Shown here piece by piece: positions 1-8,308 of a DNA stretch of 9,712 nt. Made by a program: the position numbers and the translations under genes. The notes under the pieces were generated by a model that did not search any database, was not told the DNA's origin, and was given only the letters and a program-made list of their open reading frames with translations. Each line of letters opens with the position of its first letter. The first letter of the stretch is position 1. The DNA comes from Actinobacteria bacterium UBA5975 (GTDB lineage: Bacteria > Actinomycetota > Actinomycetes > Nanopelagicales > Nanopelagicaceae), in assembly GCA_002430075.1 (NCBI GenBank), contig DJBN01000103.1:23134-32845 (forward strand), given 5' to 3'.

Positions 1-744
1 ATAGTTCTTGCCATTTCTAAGCAAGTTAAATCCACAATTGTGATTCTTAAAAATCCGCGGCAGATGTTGGGGTTGTTGAGTACAACGCTCTTGATTTCTG
101 TTAATTGGTTGACCTACATTTGGGCGACAAATAATGGCCATGTCGTTGAAGCCGCTCTCGGTTACTACATCACACCTTTACTGATCATTGCATTCGGCGT
201 GGTTTTACTTCGAGAAAAACTGCGTCCCCTGCAGTGGGTTGCTGTATCAATTGCTGCCATCGGAGTTCTAATTTTGACTCTCGACTATGGCAGGTTGCCG
301 TGGGTGGGTATTACATTGGCTCTTTCCTGGGGAACGTATGGACTTGTTAAGAAAAAGCTCGGTCTCGGCGCCCTCGATGGATTAGCGCTAGAAACGCTCA
401 TATCTCTGATTCCCTATGGTTTTTACCTCCTTTACTTAGGACGTCAAGGAACCGGTCAATTTGGCCATGCACCGCTGCTAACTATCTTGCTCATTAGCGC
501 TGGCGCTATCACCGCTATTCCACTTCTACTCTTTAATGGATCTGCAAATCGATTGCCTTACAGCACTATCGGTCTACTTCAATACATTACGCCCTCGCTC
601 CAATTTGCGATTGGGGTATGGGTAAGGCATGAAGATATGCCAACTGCGCGCTGGGTTGGGTTTATTGTTATTTGGTTTGCACTTATTGCACTTGGAACGG
701 ATTTGGTTCGATCAAGCCGTACGGTCGACAATCGCATCGCATAA
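1..744 (+). CDS. rarD: RarD-type EamA/DMT-family permease, 5' truncated by the window edge
   Basis: This is an integral membrane transporter of the drug/metabolite (EamA) superfamily, RarD subfamily; members were named for a putative chloramphenicol-resistance role, but the natural substrate is not firmly known. The reading frame is open from base 1, so the GTG at 40 is not a real start. The window holds 247 residues, and about 45-55 N-terminal residues are probably missing compared with the usual ~290-300. The RarD hallmark is visible at window residues 35-41 (NWLTYIW) and 51-57 (ALGYYIT), followed by a helix and LREKLRPLQW, then the second repeat with SWGTYGLVKKK and ALETLISLIP. Alternating hydrophobic segments continue to the end, consistent with about eight of ten helices. 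The last 33 bases overlap the 3' end of the convergent synthase gene. It has no evident functional link to the nuo operon. The family call is firm; the substrate is unknown. Confidence 0.9.
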   Translation: MVLAISKQVKSTIVILKNPRQMLGLLSTTLLISVNWLTYIWATNNGHVVEAALGYYITPLLIIAFGVVLLREKLRPLQWVAVSIAAIGVLILTLDYGRLPWVGITLALSWGTYGLVKKKLGLGALDGLALETLISLIPYGFYLLYLGRQGTGQFGHAPLLTILLISAGAITAIPLLLFNGSANRLPYSTIGLLQYITPSLQFAIGVWVRHEDMPTARWVGFIVIWFALIALGTDLVRSSRTVDNRIA

Positions 745-1701
745 AGAGAATAGCGCGCCTGTTGCATCGCTAACCGGCAATGGACCAAGGGCAAGCCGCG
801 CATCTCGTGCGACTTGCTGTAACTGTTCTCGTGAATCTGCCAGGGCTCTATGGTTTCTTAGCTCTTGCAATACCTGCTTAACCGTGGCTTCATCTTTAAT
901 TGGCGCACCCAATAATTTAATGAGTTCACGATCTGCCCCATTTGTTGATCTCATAACATTAAGTGTGACGAGCGTTGGGATTCCCTCACGTAAATCAGTC
1001 CCTGGAGTCTTTCCAGATTGCTGAGACTCGCTATCAATATCAATAATGTCATCGGCTAACTGAAATGCGATTCCAATTTTTTCGCCAAAAAGAGTAAGAG
1101 TTTCCTTAATCTCTAGCGGTGCTCCAGAGACCATTGCTCCAAAACGTGCACTGGCTGCGATCAGTGAACCGGTCTTATCTGCGACCACCTGTAGATAGTG
1201 TTCAAGCGGGTCTTCACCGCTACGCGGGCCTTGCGTCTCCATAATTTGGCCAATGACAAGGCGTTCAAATGTGGATGCTTGAAGTCTGACGGCTTCTGGT
1301 CCGATATCTGCAAGCAACGCTGAAACTTTTGCAAAGAGGTAGTCGCCGGTAAGAATTGCAACGCTATTACCCCACCGCATATTTGCGCTTTCGACACCGC
1401 GACGCAAAGTTGCTTCATCCATAACATCATCGTGATAGAGAGTTGCCACATGTGTCAGCTCGCAAACGACAGCTGACTCAATGACCCCAAATCGATTCTT
1501 ATCTCCATAATGCGAAGCAAGAAGAGTTAATAACGGACGCAAGCGCTTTCCACCTGCTGCAAGAAGGTGTCTCGACGTCTCTTCAACGAGTGGGTAATTT
1601 CCTTGAATATGGCTAAAAAGTAGGCTTTCGACCTTTGCCATACCTTCAGAGAGCTCTAACTCAAGTTGGGGCACAAGCCCTGGAATACCGAAATTCGACA
1701 T
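712..1701 (-). CDS. Trans-polyprenyl diphosphate synthase, probably long-chain (menaquinone tail)
   Basis: This 329-residue enzyme of the all-alpha isoprenyl diphosphate synthase family adds isopentenyl diphosphate units head-to-tail to an allylic primer. All key motifs are present: GGKRLRPLL near 50-58, the first aspartate-rich motif DDVMD (D91, D92, D95) followed by the LRRG arginines at 99-102, and the second aspartate-rich motif DDIID (D217, D218, D221), with K230 of SGKT nearby. The residues 5 and 4 positions before the first motif are small (A86, T87) instead of aromatic, and the motif is DDxxD without the two-residue insertion of bacterial GGPP synthases. Both features favour a long-chain product, as in octaprenyl/heptaprenyl synthases. 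Its ATG shares one base with the nuoN stop (TAATG) and has no recognisable Shine-Dalgarno, so translation probably depends on coupling. Making the menaquinone side chain is an inference from motif and context; a carotenoid or other prenyl role cannot be excluded. Confidence 0.93.
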   Translation of the reverse strand: MSNFGIPGLVPQLELELSEGMAKVESLLFSHIQGNYPLVEETSRHLLAAGGKRLRPLLTLLASHYGDKNRFGVIESAVVCELTHVATLYHDDVMDEATLRRGVESANMRWGNSVAILTGDYLFAKVSALLADIGPEAVRLQASTFERLVIGQIMETQGPRSGEDPLEHYLQVVADKTGSLIAASARFGAMVSGAPLEIKETLTLFGEKIGIAFQLADDIIDIDSESQQSGKTPGTDLREGIPTLVTLNVMRSTNGADRELIKLLGAPIKDEATVKQVLQELRNHRALADSREQLQQVARDARLALGPLPVSDATGALFSLCDAIVDRTA

Positions 1702-3218
1702 TAGCGAATGAAGAAGGCCGTGGATTGAATGAAGTTAATGAGAGGTGCAGGGTAGATACCCATCAGCAGAGTTACTGCAGCAGAGATTGCAATAGTTATC
1801 GTTGTTAGCCCTGATGGAATAACAACGCTGGTGCCATCCTCAACTGGGTCCTTAAAGAAGATTAAGACAATGACGCGGATGTAGAAGAATGCCGCAATAG
1901 CTGATGAGAGCACGCCGGCAATCAAAATTGAAGTACTGCCAGATTCATAAGCGGCTGAGAAGATAGAGAATTTTCCTATAAATCCAGATGTCATAGGTAT
2001 GCCAGCAAATGCAAGGAGGAAGAGTGCAAAGACAGTCGCAATAAGTGGAGATCTCTTGCCTAACCCACTCCAGCGATTGAGATCAGTTACTTCGCCAGAT
2101 GAATCACGAACCAGTGTGACTACGCCAAATGCTCCGACAGTTGCGATGCCATAAACAAAGAGATAGAAGATTGATGCATCAAGTCCGGGTTTGCTGAGCG
2201 CGATAACTCCAGCCAACAGGAATCCAGCATGAGCAATAGATGAGTAGGCAAGCATGCGCTTTACATCGCGCTGAGCGATTGCGACCACTGAACCAAAGAC
2301 CATAGTAATGATCGCGATAACCGTTAGTACGGGCATCCATTGCCATTGCGCATTGGCAAAGACGACGTAATAAATTCGAAGGATGGCTCCGAAAGCTGCA
2401 ACTTTTGTGGCTGCTGCCATAAATCCGGTAATCGCAGTTGGTGCGCCTTGATAAACATCGGGTGACCAAGCATGGAATGGAACAGCTCCAACTTTAAAGA
2501 GTAATCCGACTGAAATAAAAGCGATTCCCAGTAGCAAGAAGACATCATTTCCAGATCCGTTGACAATGCTTCCGTGAATTCCTACGAAGGTGATTGAACC
2601 CGAATATCCATACAGGTATGCCACGCCGAAGATAAAGAAGGCTGAGGAGAATGCGCCCAATAGGAAGTATTTCAGCGCGGCTTCTTGTGAAGCCAATCTA
2701 CGGCGACGCGATAGACCTGCCATCAAATAAAGCGGCAGTGAGAGCATTTCCAGCGCAACAAAAAGGGTGATCAGATCGCTCGACATTGGGAAGAGGAGCA
2801 TGCCTGCCACAGCAAAGAGTGTGAGCGGGTAGACCTCTGTGACTCGTAAATCTGAACGAAGGGAATCACGTTCTTCATCAGAACCTGGAACTGCCGCTGC
2901 TAGCGCTGTGAAATTCTCTTGATCTGCAATCAGGAATATCGAAAGAATTGCAATAATTAAAATAGAGGCTTGGAAAAGAACTCCTGCTCCATCGAATGCG
3001 ACGGATCCCATTGCAGCATCGACTGAGGCTTCATTGCGAACGCGAAGAAGAGCCCCGAGTGAGATGACAAGTGTTGCGATGGTAATAAAGAGTTGAGAGC
3101 TGTGACGCGATGATCGAGGAGCAAATGCTTCAATAAGTACTCCAATAAGTGCGCCACCAAGAACGATAAGAATTGGAGCCAGCTGTGCGTAGTTAAGAAT
3201 TGGCGATGAATATTCCAT
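1701..3218 (-). CDS. nuoN: NADH-quinone oxidoreductase subunit N
   Basis: NuoN is one of three antiporter-like proton-pumping subunits in the membrane arm of Complex I and sits closest to NuoK. The 505-residue protein is a chain of hydrophobic helices. The expected charged residues lie in the helices: E157 in ALEMLSLPLYL, K183 in ALKYFLLGAFSS, K242 in LLFKVGAVPFHAW and K272 in ATKVAAFG. The motif WSPDVYQGAPT (251-261) is diagnostic of subunit N over L and M. A polar stretch at about 99-128, with VPGSDEERD, is longer than in E. coli NuoN and resembles what I recall of actinobacterial NuoN proteins. The ATG follows the nuoM stop directly (TAAATG), with only a short AGGT eight bases upstream as a ribosome site. 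The TAA overlaps the next gene's ATG by one base. Confidence 0.97.
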   Translation of the reverse strand: MEYSSPILNYAQLAPILIVLGGALIGVLIEAFAPRSSRHSSQLFITIATLVISLGALLRVRNEASVDAAMGSVAFDGAGVLFQASILIIAILSIFLIADQENFTALAAAVPGSDEERDSLRSDLRVTEVYPLTLFAVAGMLLFPMSSDLITLFVALEMLSLPLYLMAGLSRRRRLASQEAALKYFLLGAFSSAFFIFGVAYLYGYSGSITFVGIHGSIVNGSGNDVFLLLGIAFISVGLLFKVGAVPFHAWSPDVYQGAPTAITGFMAAATKVAAFGAILRIYYVVFANAQWQWMPVLTVIAIITMVFGSVVAIAQRDVKRMLAYSSIAHAGFLLAGVIALSKPGLDASIFYLFVYGIATVGAFGVVTLVRDSSGEVTDLNRWSGLGKRSPLIATVFALFLLAFAGIPMTSGFIGKFSIFSAAYESGSTSILIAGVLSSAIAAFFYIRVIVLIFFKDPVEDGTSVVIPSGLTTITIAISAAVTLLMGIYPAPLINFIQSTAFFIR

Positions 3219-4736
3219 TTACTTACCTGCGCTCTCTGTAGGTAGTGGATCTGTGAAGCCTTGTGATTCAATTACATGAGCAGAGGCGGGGTTAATAACG
3301 TTCAGCAGCGGCGATGGGTAGAATCCAAGTGCGACAATAACTGCAATAACTGGCGCAATTGCAATTTTTTCGCGCAGGTTCAGATCAGGAAGGCTCTCAT
3401 TGCCTGGAGTTGTTGGCCCATGCAGGGCTTTCTGCACTGGAATTAAAATGTAGAGCGCTGCAAGCACAATTCCGAAGGTGGCAATTACTGCAGCTACTGG
3501 ATAGCGGGTATATGTGCCAACAAGAACTAGGAATTCACTCACGAAACTTGAAAGACCTGGCAGCGCCAGAGAGGACATTCCAGCAATAAAGAATGACCAA
3601 GCCATGATTGGAGTGACTCGTTGCAACCCGCCGAAGTCTGAAATCTTCGATGAACCACGACGTGAAATCATCCAACCAGCGACAAGGAAGAGCGCTGCTG
3701 TCGAAAAGGCGTGGTTAAACATATAGAGAGTTGCGCCACTATGGCCTTGAGTAGTCATAGCGAAAATTCCCATAGTGATGAAACCAAAGTGAGAGATCGA
3801 TGTATAGGCGATCAGACGCTTAATGTCACGGGCCCCAATTGCAAGGAAAGCACCATAAAGAATCGAAATTACCGCCAAAGTTAAAATGACTGGCGTAAAC
3901 GTTTTTGATGCATCAGGGAAGAGGGTAAGGCAGAAGCGAATCATTCCGAAAGTTCCGACCTTATCGAGAACACCTAAAAGTAGAACTGAAGTTCCAGGAG
4001 TAGCAGCTGATGCTGCATCTGGAAGCCATGTGTGAAGTGGCCACAAAGGAGCTTTGATGGCGAAGGCGATAAAGAATCCTAGGAAGAGAAGATTTTGCGT
4101 AGTTGGACTCATAAAATTATGCATCTCTGAGAGCTTCGAGATGTCAAAGGTTGGTCCGCCGTTATCGCTAGAAATAACGTAGAGACCAATGATTGAGGCC
4201 AACATCAATAAGCCACCGAAAAGACTGTAGATCAAGAATTTGACGGCAGCTGCCGCACGTTCTGCAGCTCCATATCCACCGATGAGGAAGTAGACAGGAA
4301 TAAGCATTGCTTCAAAGAAGACATAGAAGAGGAAGACATCAGTTGCGGCAAAGACGCCAATCATCAGAGTTTCAAGAAGTAAAATTAAGATGTAGAAGAC
4401 CTTGGCAGACCAACGTCCACCTTCTGATTCATTCCAGCCAGCCAAGATAACAATCGGGGCCAGTAACACTGACATTAGAATAAGTACTAGCGACAGCCCA
4501 TCTACACCCACGGCATAATTGATTCCGAATGAGGGAATCCATTGCACGGTTTGAACAAACTGAAAAGCGGTATTAGAAGATTCAAACTTAAACCATGCCA
4601 TTACTCCTGAAATTGCTACCAGTAAGGTAGTGCCAAGGGCTGCCTGCTTAATCCGAAGAACCTGATCAGTCGGAATCACTGCAAGGAGAAGCGATCCAAG
4701 CAGAGGAAGCAACATCATGCTTGTAAGAGCGTTCAT
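3219..4736 (-). CDS. nuoM: NADH-quinone oxidoreductase subunit M
   Basis: NuoM is the middle antiporter-like subunit of the Complex I membrane arm and pumps protons. With the start chosen here it has 505 residues. Key in-membrane residues are present: E142 in [12 protein letters not shown]228 in [19 protein letters not shown]235, and K259 in [13 protein letters not shown]. The [21 protein letters not shown] block separates it from NuoL and NuoN. A longer frame beginning with TTG at 4751 exists, but the ATG at 4736 is preferred. It forms an ATGA overlap with the nuoL stop, sits four bases after a GGTGGTGA ribosome site, and gives a normal N-terminus ([14 protein letters not shown]). The five extra residues of the TTG frame would be encoded by that ribosome site. 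The stop abuts the nuoN ATG with no gap. Confidence 0.97.
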   Translation of the reverse strand: MNALTSMMLLPLLGSLLLAVIPTDQVLRIKQAALGTTLLVAISGVMAWFKFESSNTAFQFVQTVQWIPSFGINYAVGVDGLSLVLILMSVLLAPIVILAGWNESEGGRWSAKVFYILILLLETLMIGVFAATDVFLFYVFFEAMLIPVYFLIGGYGAAERAAAAVKFLIYSLFGGLLMLASIIGLYVISSDNGGPTFDISKLSEMHNFMSPTTQNLLFLGFFIAFAIKAPLWPLHTWLPDAASAATPGTSVLLLGVLDKVGTFGMIRFCLTLFPDASKTFTPVILTLAVISILYGAFLAIGARDIKRLIAYTSISHFGFITMGIFAMTTQGHSGATLYMFNHAFSTAALFLVAGWMISRRGSSKISDFGGLQRVTPIMAWSFFIAGMSSLALPGLSSFVSEFLVLVGTYTRYPVAAVIATFGIVLAALYILIPVQKALHGPTTPGNESLPDLNLREKIAIAPVIAVIVALGFYPSPLLNVINPASAHVIESQGFTDPLPTESAGK

Positions 4737-6622
4737 TGTGTCACCACCCAAATCGCTGCAATCAGCGCTACTGCTCCGATAAGAATGAGCGCGGCATAAG
4801 TACGGGCAAATCCTGTCTGTGTCTTACGTAAAACCGAACCTGCACCCAGCGTCATCTGTGCAATTCCTACAACCGCCCTGTCGACTACCTTCTCATCTGT
4901 CTTTACAAGGAATGAAGTGAGTTTCTGTCCGGGACGCATAAAGACAGCCTCGTTAAAGGAATCTTGCATCAAATCCTTGCGAGCAATGCGTGTGAAAATA
5001 GAAACCTTCTCAGGTGCTACTGAATCAATATCTGAAAGATGGTACTTTATAAGCGCATATCCGACACCGATGGCAACAGCTACGAGCGCCATTACAGTTA
5101 CAACTATTGGTTGCAAGAACATCTCTTCGTGTTCGCCATGTTCTGCAAACACTGGAGTTAACCAGTGCACGAGTGCGTCACCTCGAGATAAAAGGAAGCC
5201 AGATGCGACAGAGCCAACTGCGAGAATTGCCATTGGTAGCCACATTAAAATTGGAGACTCATGTGGATCTTGATTTTCATCCCAACGTTCCTTGCTTGTA
5301 AAGGTTAGAACCATCACTCTGGTCATATAGAAAGCTGTAATTGCAGCCCCTAGTAGCGCCGTAGAACCTAGCAAGATTCCCTTAATACCCCCGGCGTTAA
5401 AAGCTGTCTCGATGATGTGATCTTTCGAGTAAAACCCTGCGAAGGGAGGAACTCCAAGAATTGCTAGGTAGCCAAGACCGAAGGTCACAAAAGTTATCGG
5501 CATAAACTTTCGAAGCCCGCCGTATTTGCGCATATTTACTTCATCGTTCATTCCGTGCATTACTGATCCCGCACCTAAGAACATTCCTGCTTTGAAAAAA
5601 CCATGTGTCAGCAAATGCATAATTGCGAATGCGTAACCAGCCGGACCTAGTCCAGCGGCAAGAATCATGTAGCCGATTTGTGACATGGTAGACGCTGCAA
5701 GTGCCTTCTTAATATCATCCTTTGCAGTACCAATGAGCGCACCAAAGATCAGAGTGATCGCACCGACAATGACAACAAGTAGTTGCGCAGTTGGTGCAGC
5801 ATCAAAAATAAAGTTAGAACGGACGATGAGATAAACACCGGCGGTTACCATTGTTGCTGCGTGAATCAGCGCTGACACTGGTGTTGGGCCAGCCATTGCA
5901 TCTCCCAGCCATGCCTGCAAGGGGAACTGAGCTGACTTACCAGTTGCGGCAATAAGCAACATGATTCCGATTGCAGTAAGAGCTGCTTTTGATGCCGTGT
6001 GTGAGGCTTCTTCTACTCCACTAAAGGAAACCGTCCCAAGTGTTGCAAATGCAATCATAATAGCCAAAGAGAGTCCCATATCTCCGATGCGATTCATGAC
6101 AAAAGCCTTTTTTGAAGCTGCAGCATATGCAGGCTTTTGATTCCAGAAACCGATTAATAGATACGAAGCAAGGCCTACGCCTTCCCAGCCAACATAGAGA
6201 TTTAGGTACGAATCTCCAAGGACCAACAAGAGCATCGCTGCAATGAAGAGGTTGAGGTATGCAAAGAAACGACGACGATTTTCATCATGTGACATATAAG
6301 AAATTGAGTAAATGTGAATCAGAGTTCCTACGCCTGTGATTAAAAGTACAAAGCAGATGGATAACTGATCCAGCAAGAGCCCAGCATCGACATTAAAGGT
6401 ACCAACGCTAATCCATGAGAAGAGCTTCTGGCCTACCGCTCTTTCCTCTGTTGGCCGTGCGAGCATCTGTGAAAGTTGATAGAGACCTACTGCAAATGAA
6501 CTTGCAGAGAGCGCTGTGGCAAGAAGGTGACCCCACTTATCTGATCTTCTGCCTGCCAAAAGAAGAATTACAGCGCCAGCTAGAGGTAGCGCGATGAGAT
6601 AAACCAACGCTGAATTTTCCAT
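4733..6622 (-). CDS. nuoL: NADH-quinone oxidoreductase subunit L
   Basis: NuoL is the distal antiporter-like pump at the tip of the Complex I membrane arm, with a long lateral helix running back along NuoM and NuoN. The 629-residue length is normal for the family. Visible proton-path residues are E147 in [19 protein letters not shown]181 in NRIGDMGL, K229 in [19 protein letters not shown]254 in [16 protein letters not shown]336 and H340 with K344 in [10 protein letters not shown], and K400 in FAGFYSKD. The C-terminal part (about 530-629) has a polar, amphipathic stretch and a final hydrophobic helix, as expected for the lateral helix and its anchor. The ATG lies two bases after the nuoK stop (TAGCCATG), the only true gap in the operon. 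No strong ribosome site precedes it, so coupling to nuoK is likely. Its TGA overlaps the nuoM ATG by four bases. Confidence 0.98.
   Translation of the reverse strand: MENSALVYLIALPLAGAVILLLAGRRSDKWGHLLATALSASSFAVGLYQLSQMLARPTEERAVGQKLFSWISVGTFNVDAGLLLDQLSICFVLLITGVGTLIHIYSISYMSHDENRRRFFAYLNLFIAAMLLLVLGDSYLNLYVGWEGVGLASYLLIGFWNQKPAYAAASKKAFVMNRIGDMGLSLAIMIAFATLGTVSFSGVEEASHTASKAALTAIGIMLLIAATGKSAQFPLQAWLGDAMAGPTPVSALIHAATMVTAGVYLIVRSNFIFDAAPTAQLLVVIVGAITLIFGALIGTAKDDIKKALAASTMSQIGYMILAAGLGPAGYAFAIMHLLTHGFFKAGMFLGAGSVMHGMNDEVNMRKYGGLRKFMPITFVTFGLGYLAILGVPPFAGFYSKDHIIETAFNAGGIKGILLGSTALLGAAITAFYMTRVMVLTFTSKERWDENQDPHESPILMWLPMAILAVGSVASGFLLSRGDALVHWLTPVFAEHGEHEEMFLQPIVVTVMALVAVAIGVGYALIKYHLSDIDSVAPEKVSIFTRIARKDLMQDSFNEAVFMRPGQKLTSFLVKTDEKVVDRAVVGIAQMTLGAGSVLRKTQTGFARTYAALILIGAVALIAAIWVVTQ
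4741..4748 (-). promoter_or_regulatory. Ribosome-binding site of nuoM (GGTGGTGA)
   Basis: GGTGGTGA is followed by four bases and the nuoM ATG at 4736. It is built from the two GTG valine codons near the nuoL end (WVVTQ). It is identical in sequence and spacing to the site before nuoH. Because the alternative TTG start at 4751 would lie upstream of this site, the site supports the ATG. Confidence 0.7.
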
Positions 6623-6624
6623 GG

Positions 6625-6924
6625 CTATCGCTTCAACAAACTAGCATCGTCAATCGATGCTGACCGACGTGAACGGTAAATCGTGACAATAATTGCCAGG
6701 CCTACAACTACTTCGCATGCAGCAACCACCATAGTAAAGAATGCAACCACTTGGCCATCGAGAGTTCCGTTAATCCGTGCAAATGTAACAAGAGTTAAGT
6801 TAGCGGCATTGAGCATCAATTCAATACACATGAAGACCACAATTGCATTTCTGCGAACTACTACGCCGACTGCCCCAATCGTAAATAAAAGCCCTGCCAC
6901 ATAGAGATAGTTATACGGATTCAT
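6625..6924 (-). CDS. nuoK: NADH-quinone oxidoreductase subunit K
   Basis: NuoK is a small three-helix subunit that carries the proton/charge path between the quinone-side subunits and NuoN. The 99-residue length is typical. The two in-membrane glutamates essential in this family are visible: E35 in [13 protein letters not shown] and E71 in [13 protein letters not shown]. The loop with [17 protein letters not shown] joins helices 2 and 3. The start overlaps the nuoJ stop by one base (TAATG) and has a strong GGAGGAG ribosome site seven bases upstream of the ATG, counted from GGAGG. This supports high, direct initiation despite the overlap. Confidence 0.98.
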   Translation of the reverse strand: MNPYNYLYVAGLLFTIGAVGVVVRRNAIVVFMCIELMLNAANLTLVTFARINGTLDGQVVAFFTMVVAACEVVVGLAIIVTIYRSRRSASIDDASLLKR

Positions 6925-7694
6925 TACTTCTCCTCCGTTACTGTCTTATCAACTTCGCTAAGTTCAAATTGCTTTGAATCCAAAATGTCGCCGCGAGCTT
7001 TAAGAGTTGCAGAGATTGAATTTGGGGCCGCTGTTCCGTCAGGAAGCAGAGCTGGAACATCAACGGCATTATGACGAGCAAAGACTCCTGGATTAGGAAG
7101 CCCTGCGGCACTTGCCAGAGAACCTGTGCGAAAACGTGCGATCGCTTGTTCGCGTTGTGTTGGGCGAGCAACAGAACGTTGGTGATGAGCAAGCACCATT
7201 GCGCCTAGGGCTGCGGTAATCAAAAGCGCAGAAACTACCTCAAAAGGCCATACATATGTTGAGAATAGAAGTCTTGCAAGTCCTTCTACGTTGCCTTCGC
7301 TATTTGCAGCCGTTAGTCCATAAGCCTCGTGGCCCAAAGTTGCTCTACCGATTAGTGAAACAAGTAAGCCGCCAAAACCAAGAGCGGCAGTAAGCGCAAT
7401 TGGTCGTAGCCCCGGAATCGACTCGGTGAGTGAGTCAGATGAATCGACACCAACAAGCATCAAGATAAATAAGAAGAGCATCATGACAGCACCTGTATAC
7501 ACAACAATCTGGACGATTCCAAGAAAGAGCGCATCTTGAGCAATATAGAAAATTGCCAAGGTAACCATGATCCACGCTAGGAGAAGCGCAGAATGAACAG
7601 CCTTCTTTACAAGAAGCATTCCAATTGCCGATATCACAGCCAGTGGGGCCAGGAACCAGAACATGACCGCTTCAGGTGTTTGAATAACCAGCAT
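6924..7694 (-). CDS. nuoJ: NADH-quinone oxidoreductase subunit J with actinobacterial-type C-terminal tail
   Basis: NuoJ is a membrane subunit of Complex I whose third helix is involved in coupling quinone chemistry to the proton path. Residues 1-171 hold about five hydrophobic helices with the family core: [10 protein letters not shown] (30-39), [20 protein letters not shown] (49-68, including Y66) and [14 protein letters not shown], then [22 protein letters not shown] soluble tail of about 85 residues follows. Its block [20 protein letters not shown] (199-218) and KARG motif (232-235) match my recollection of high-GC actinobacterial NuoJ proteins; E. coli NuoJ lacks it. The ATG shares a base with the nuoI stop (TAATG), with only a weak GAGAA-like site upstream, so coupling is likely. 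The tail's function is not known to me. Confidence 0.96.
   Translation of the reverse strand: MLVIQTPEAVMFWFLAPLAVISAIGMLLVKKAVHSALLLAWIMVTLAIFYIAQDALFLGIVQIVVYTGAVMMLFLFILMLVGVDSSDSLTESIPGLRPIALTAALGFGGLLVSLIGRATLGHEAYGLTAANSEGNVEGLARLLFSTYVWPFEVVSALLITAALGAMVLAHHQRSVARPTQREQAIARFRTGSLASAAGLPNPGVFARHNAVDVPALLPDGTAAPNSISATLKARGDILDSKQFELSEVDKTVTEEK
6930..6936 (-). promoter_or_regulatory. Ribosome-binding site of nuoK (GGAGGAG)
   Basis: GGAGGAG lies just upstream of the nuoK ATG at 6924 and is made by the two GAG glutamate codons at the NuoJ C-terminus (TEEK). Spacing from GGAGG to the ATG is seven bases, which is optimal. Confidence 0.85.
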
Positions 7695-8308
7695 TACTTA
7701 TTCTCGCTCTGACTTGGATGAGATTCCGTAACGTCACCATTGTAGTAATTAGTATCTGTCATACCGGGATACATTGGATGAGGTGGCGCCAACATTCCCT
7801 GGCGAAGTGGAGCTAATAAATCTTCCTTCTCAAATATTAATTTCTCTCGTTTATCATCTGCTAATTCATATTCATTTGTCATCGTCAGTGCACGAGTTGG
7901 ACAAGCTTCGACACAGAGTCCACAGAAAATACAGCGAAGATAATTAATTTGATATACAGCTCCATGCCGCTCACCTGGTGACATTTGATTTTCAGGTGTG
8001 TTATCTCCACCTTCAACATAAATTGCGTCCGCAGGGCATGCCCATGCGCAGAGTTCGCAGCCAATACACTTTTCAAGTCCATCAGGATGACGATTTAACT
8101 GATGACGACCGTGAAAACGTGGCTGAGTAGGCGCCTTTACATCTGGATATTGAATCGTCTGGTTCTTCTTAAACATAGTTGAAAAGGTGACCCAAAAGCC
8201 TTTGGCCTGCGAAGCAAGAGAGGCCGGGCCGGGTTGATTAACTTCGGTAAATGGAACTGAATTAATATCAGTTTGAGCGGCAACCTTCTTCTCAATGAAA
8301 TCAGCCAT
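7694..8308 (-). CDS. nuoI: NADH-quinone oxidoreductase subunit I (two 4Fe-4S ferredoxin)
   Basis: NuoI is the peripheral-arm subunit that carries two 4Fe-4S clusters (N6a and N6b), passing electrons from NuoG towards the terminal N2 cluster in NuoB. The 204-residue protein has two complete ferredoxin motifs. The first is [12 protein letters not shown] (C81, C84, C87, C91) and the second [12 protein letters not shown] (C126, C129, C132, C136). No cysteine is missing. The spacer with [20 protein letters not shown] between them is family-typical. The N-terminal ~45 residues contain the amphipathic region that anchors it to the membrane arm; the C-terminal tail is polar. The ATG overlaps the nuoH TAA by one base and is preceded by a full AGGAGGT ribosome site five bases away, the strongest in the window. 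Confidence 0.98.
   Translation of the reverse strand: MADFIEKKVAAQTDINSVPFTEVNQPGPASLASQAKGFWVTFSTMFKKNQTIQYPDVKAPTQPRFHGRHQLNRHPDGLEKCIGCELCAWACPADAIYVEGGDNTPENQMSPGERHGAVYQINYLRCIFCGLCVEACPTRALTMTNEYELADDKREKLIFEKEDLLAPLRQGMLAPPHPMYPGMTDTNYYNGDVTESHPSQSENK

Noticed and set aside
40..42. GTG at 40 as the start of rarD.
   Set aside because: The frame is open to base 1 and encodes plausible RarD sequence upstream; the family needs about 50 more N-terminal residues.
676..693. Short TTGCA...TGCA repeat just beyond the synthase stop, considered as an operon terminator.
   Set aside because: The stem would be only about four base pairs of AT-rich sequence within rarD coding, so it is probably chance.
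791..817. Possible hairpin: GCAAG/CTTGC (5 bp) enclosing CGCA/TGCG (4 bp), 47 bases after the rarD stop.
   Set aside because: The stem is interrupted by an asymmetric internal loop, no T-run follows on either strand, and it lies within conserved synthase codons. It is too weak to call a terminator.
629..1024. 131-codon plus-strand frame spanning the rarD end and running antisense to the synthase gene.
   Set aside because: It is in a different frame from rarD, has a low-complexity Ser/Ala/Arg composition with no family match, and covers well-conserved codons of two real genes.
4737..4751. Longer nuoM frame starting with TTG at 4751 (adds MGGDT).
   Set aside because: The extra codons coincide with the GGTGGTGA ribosome site that serves the ATG at 4736; that ATG also makes the ATGA overlap seen elsewhere in the operon.
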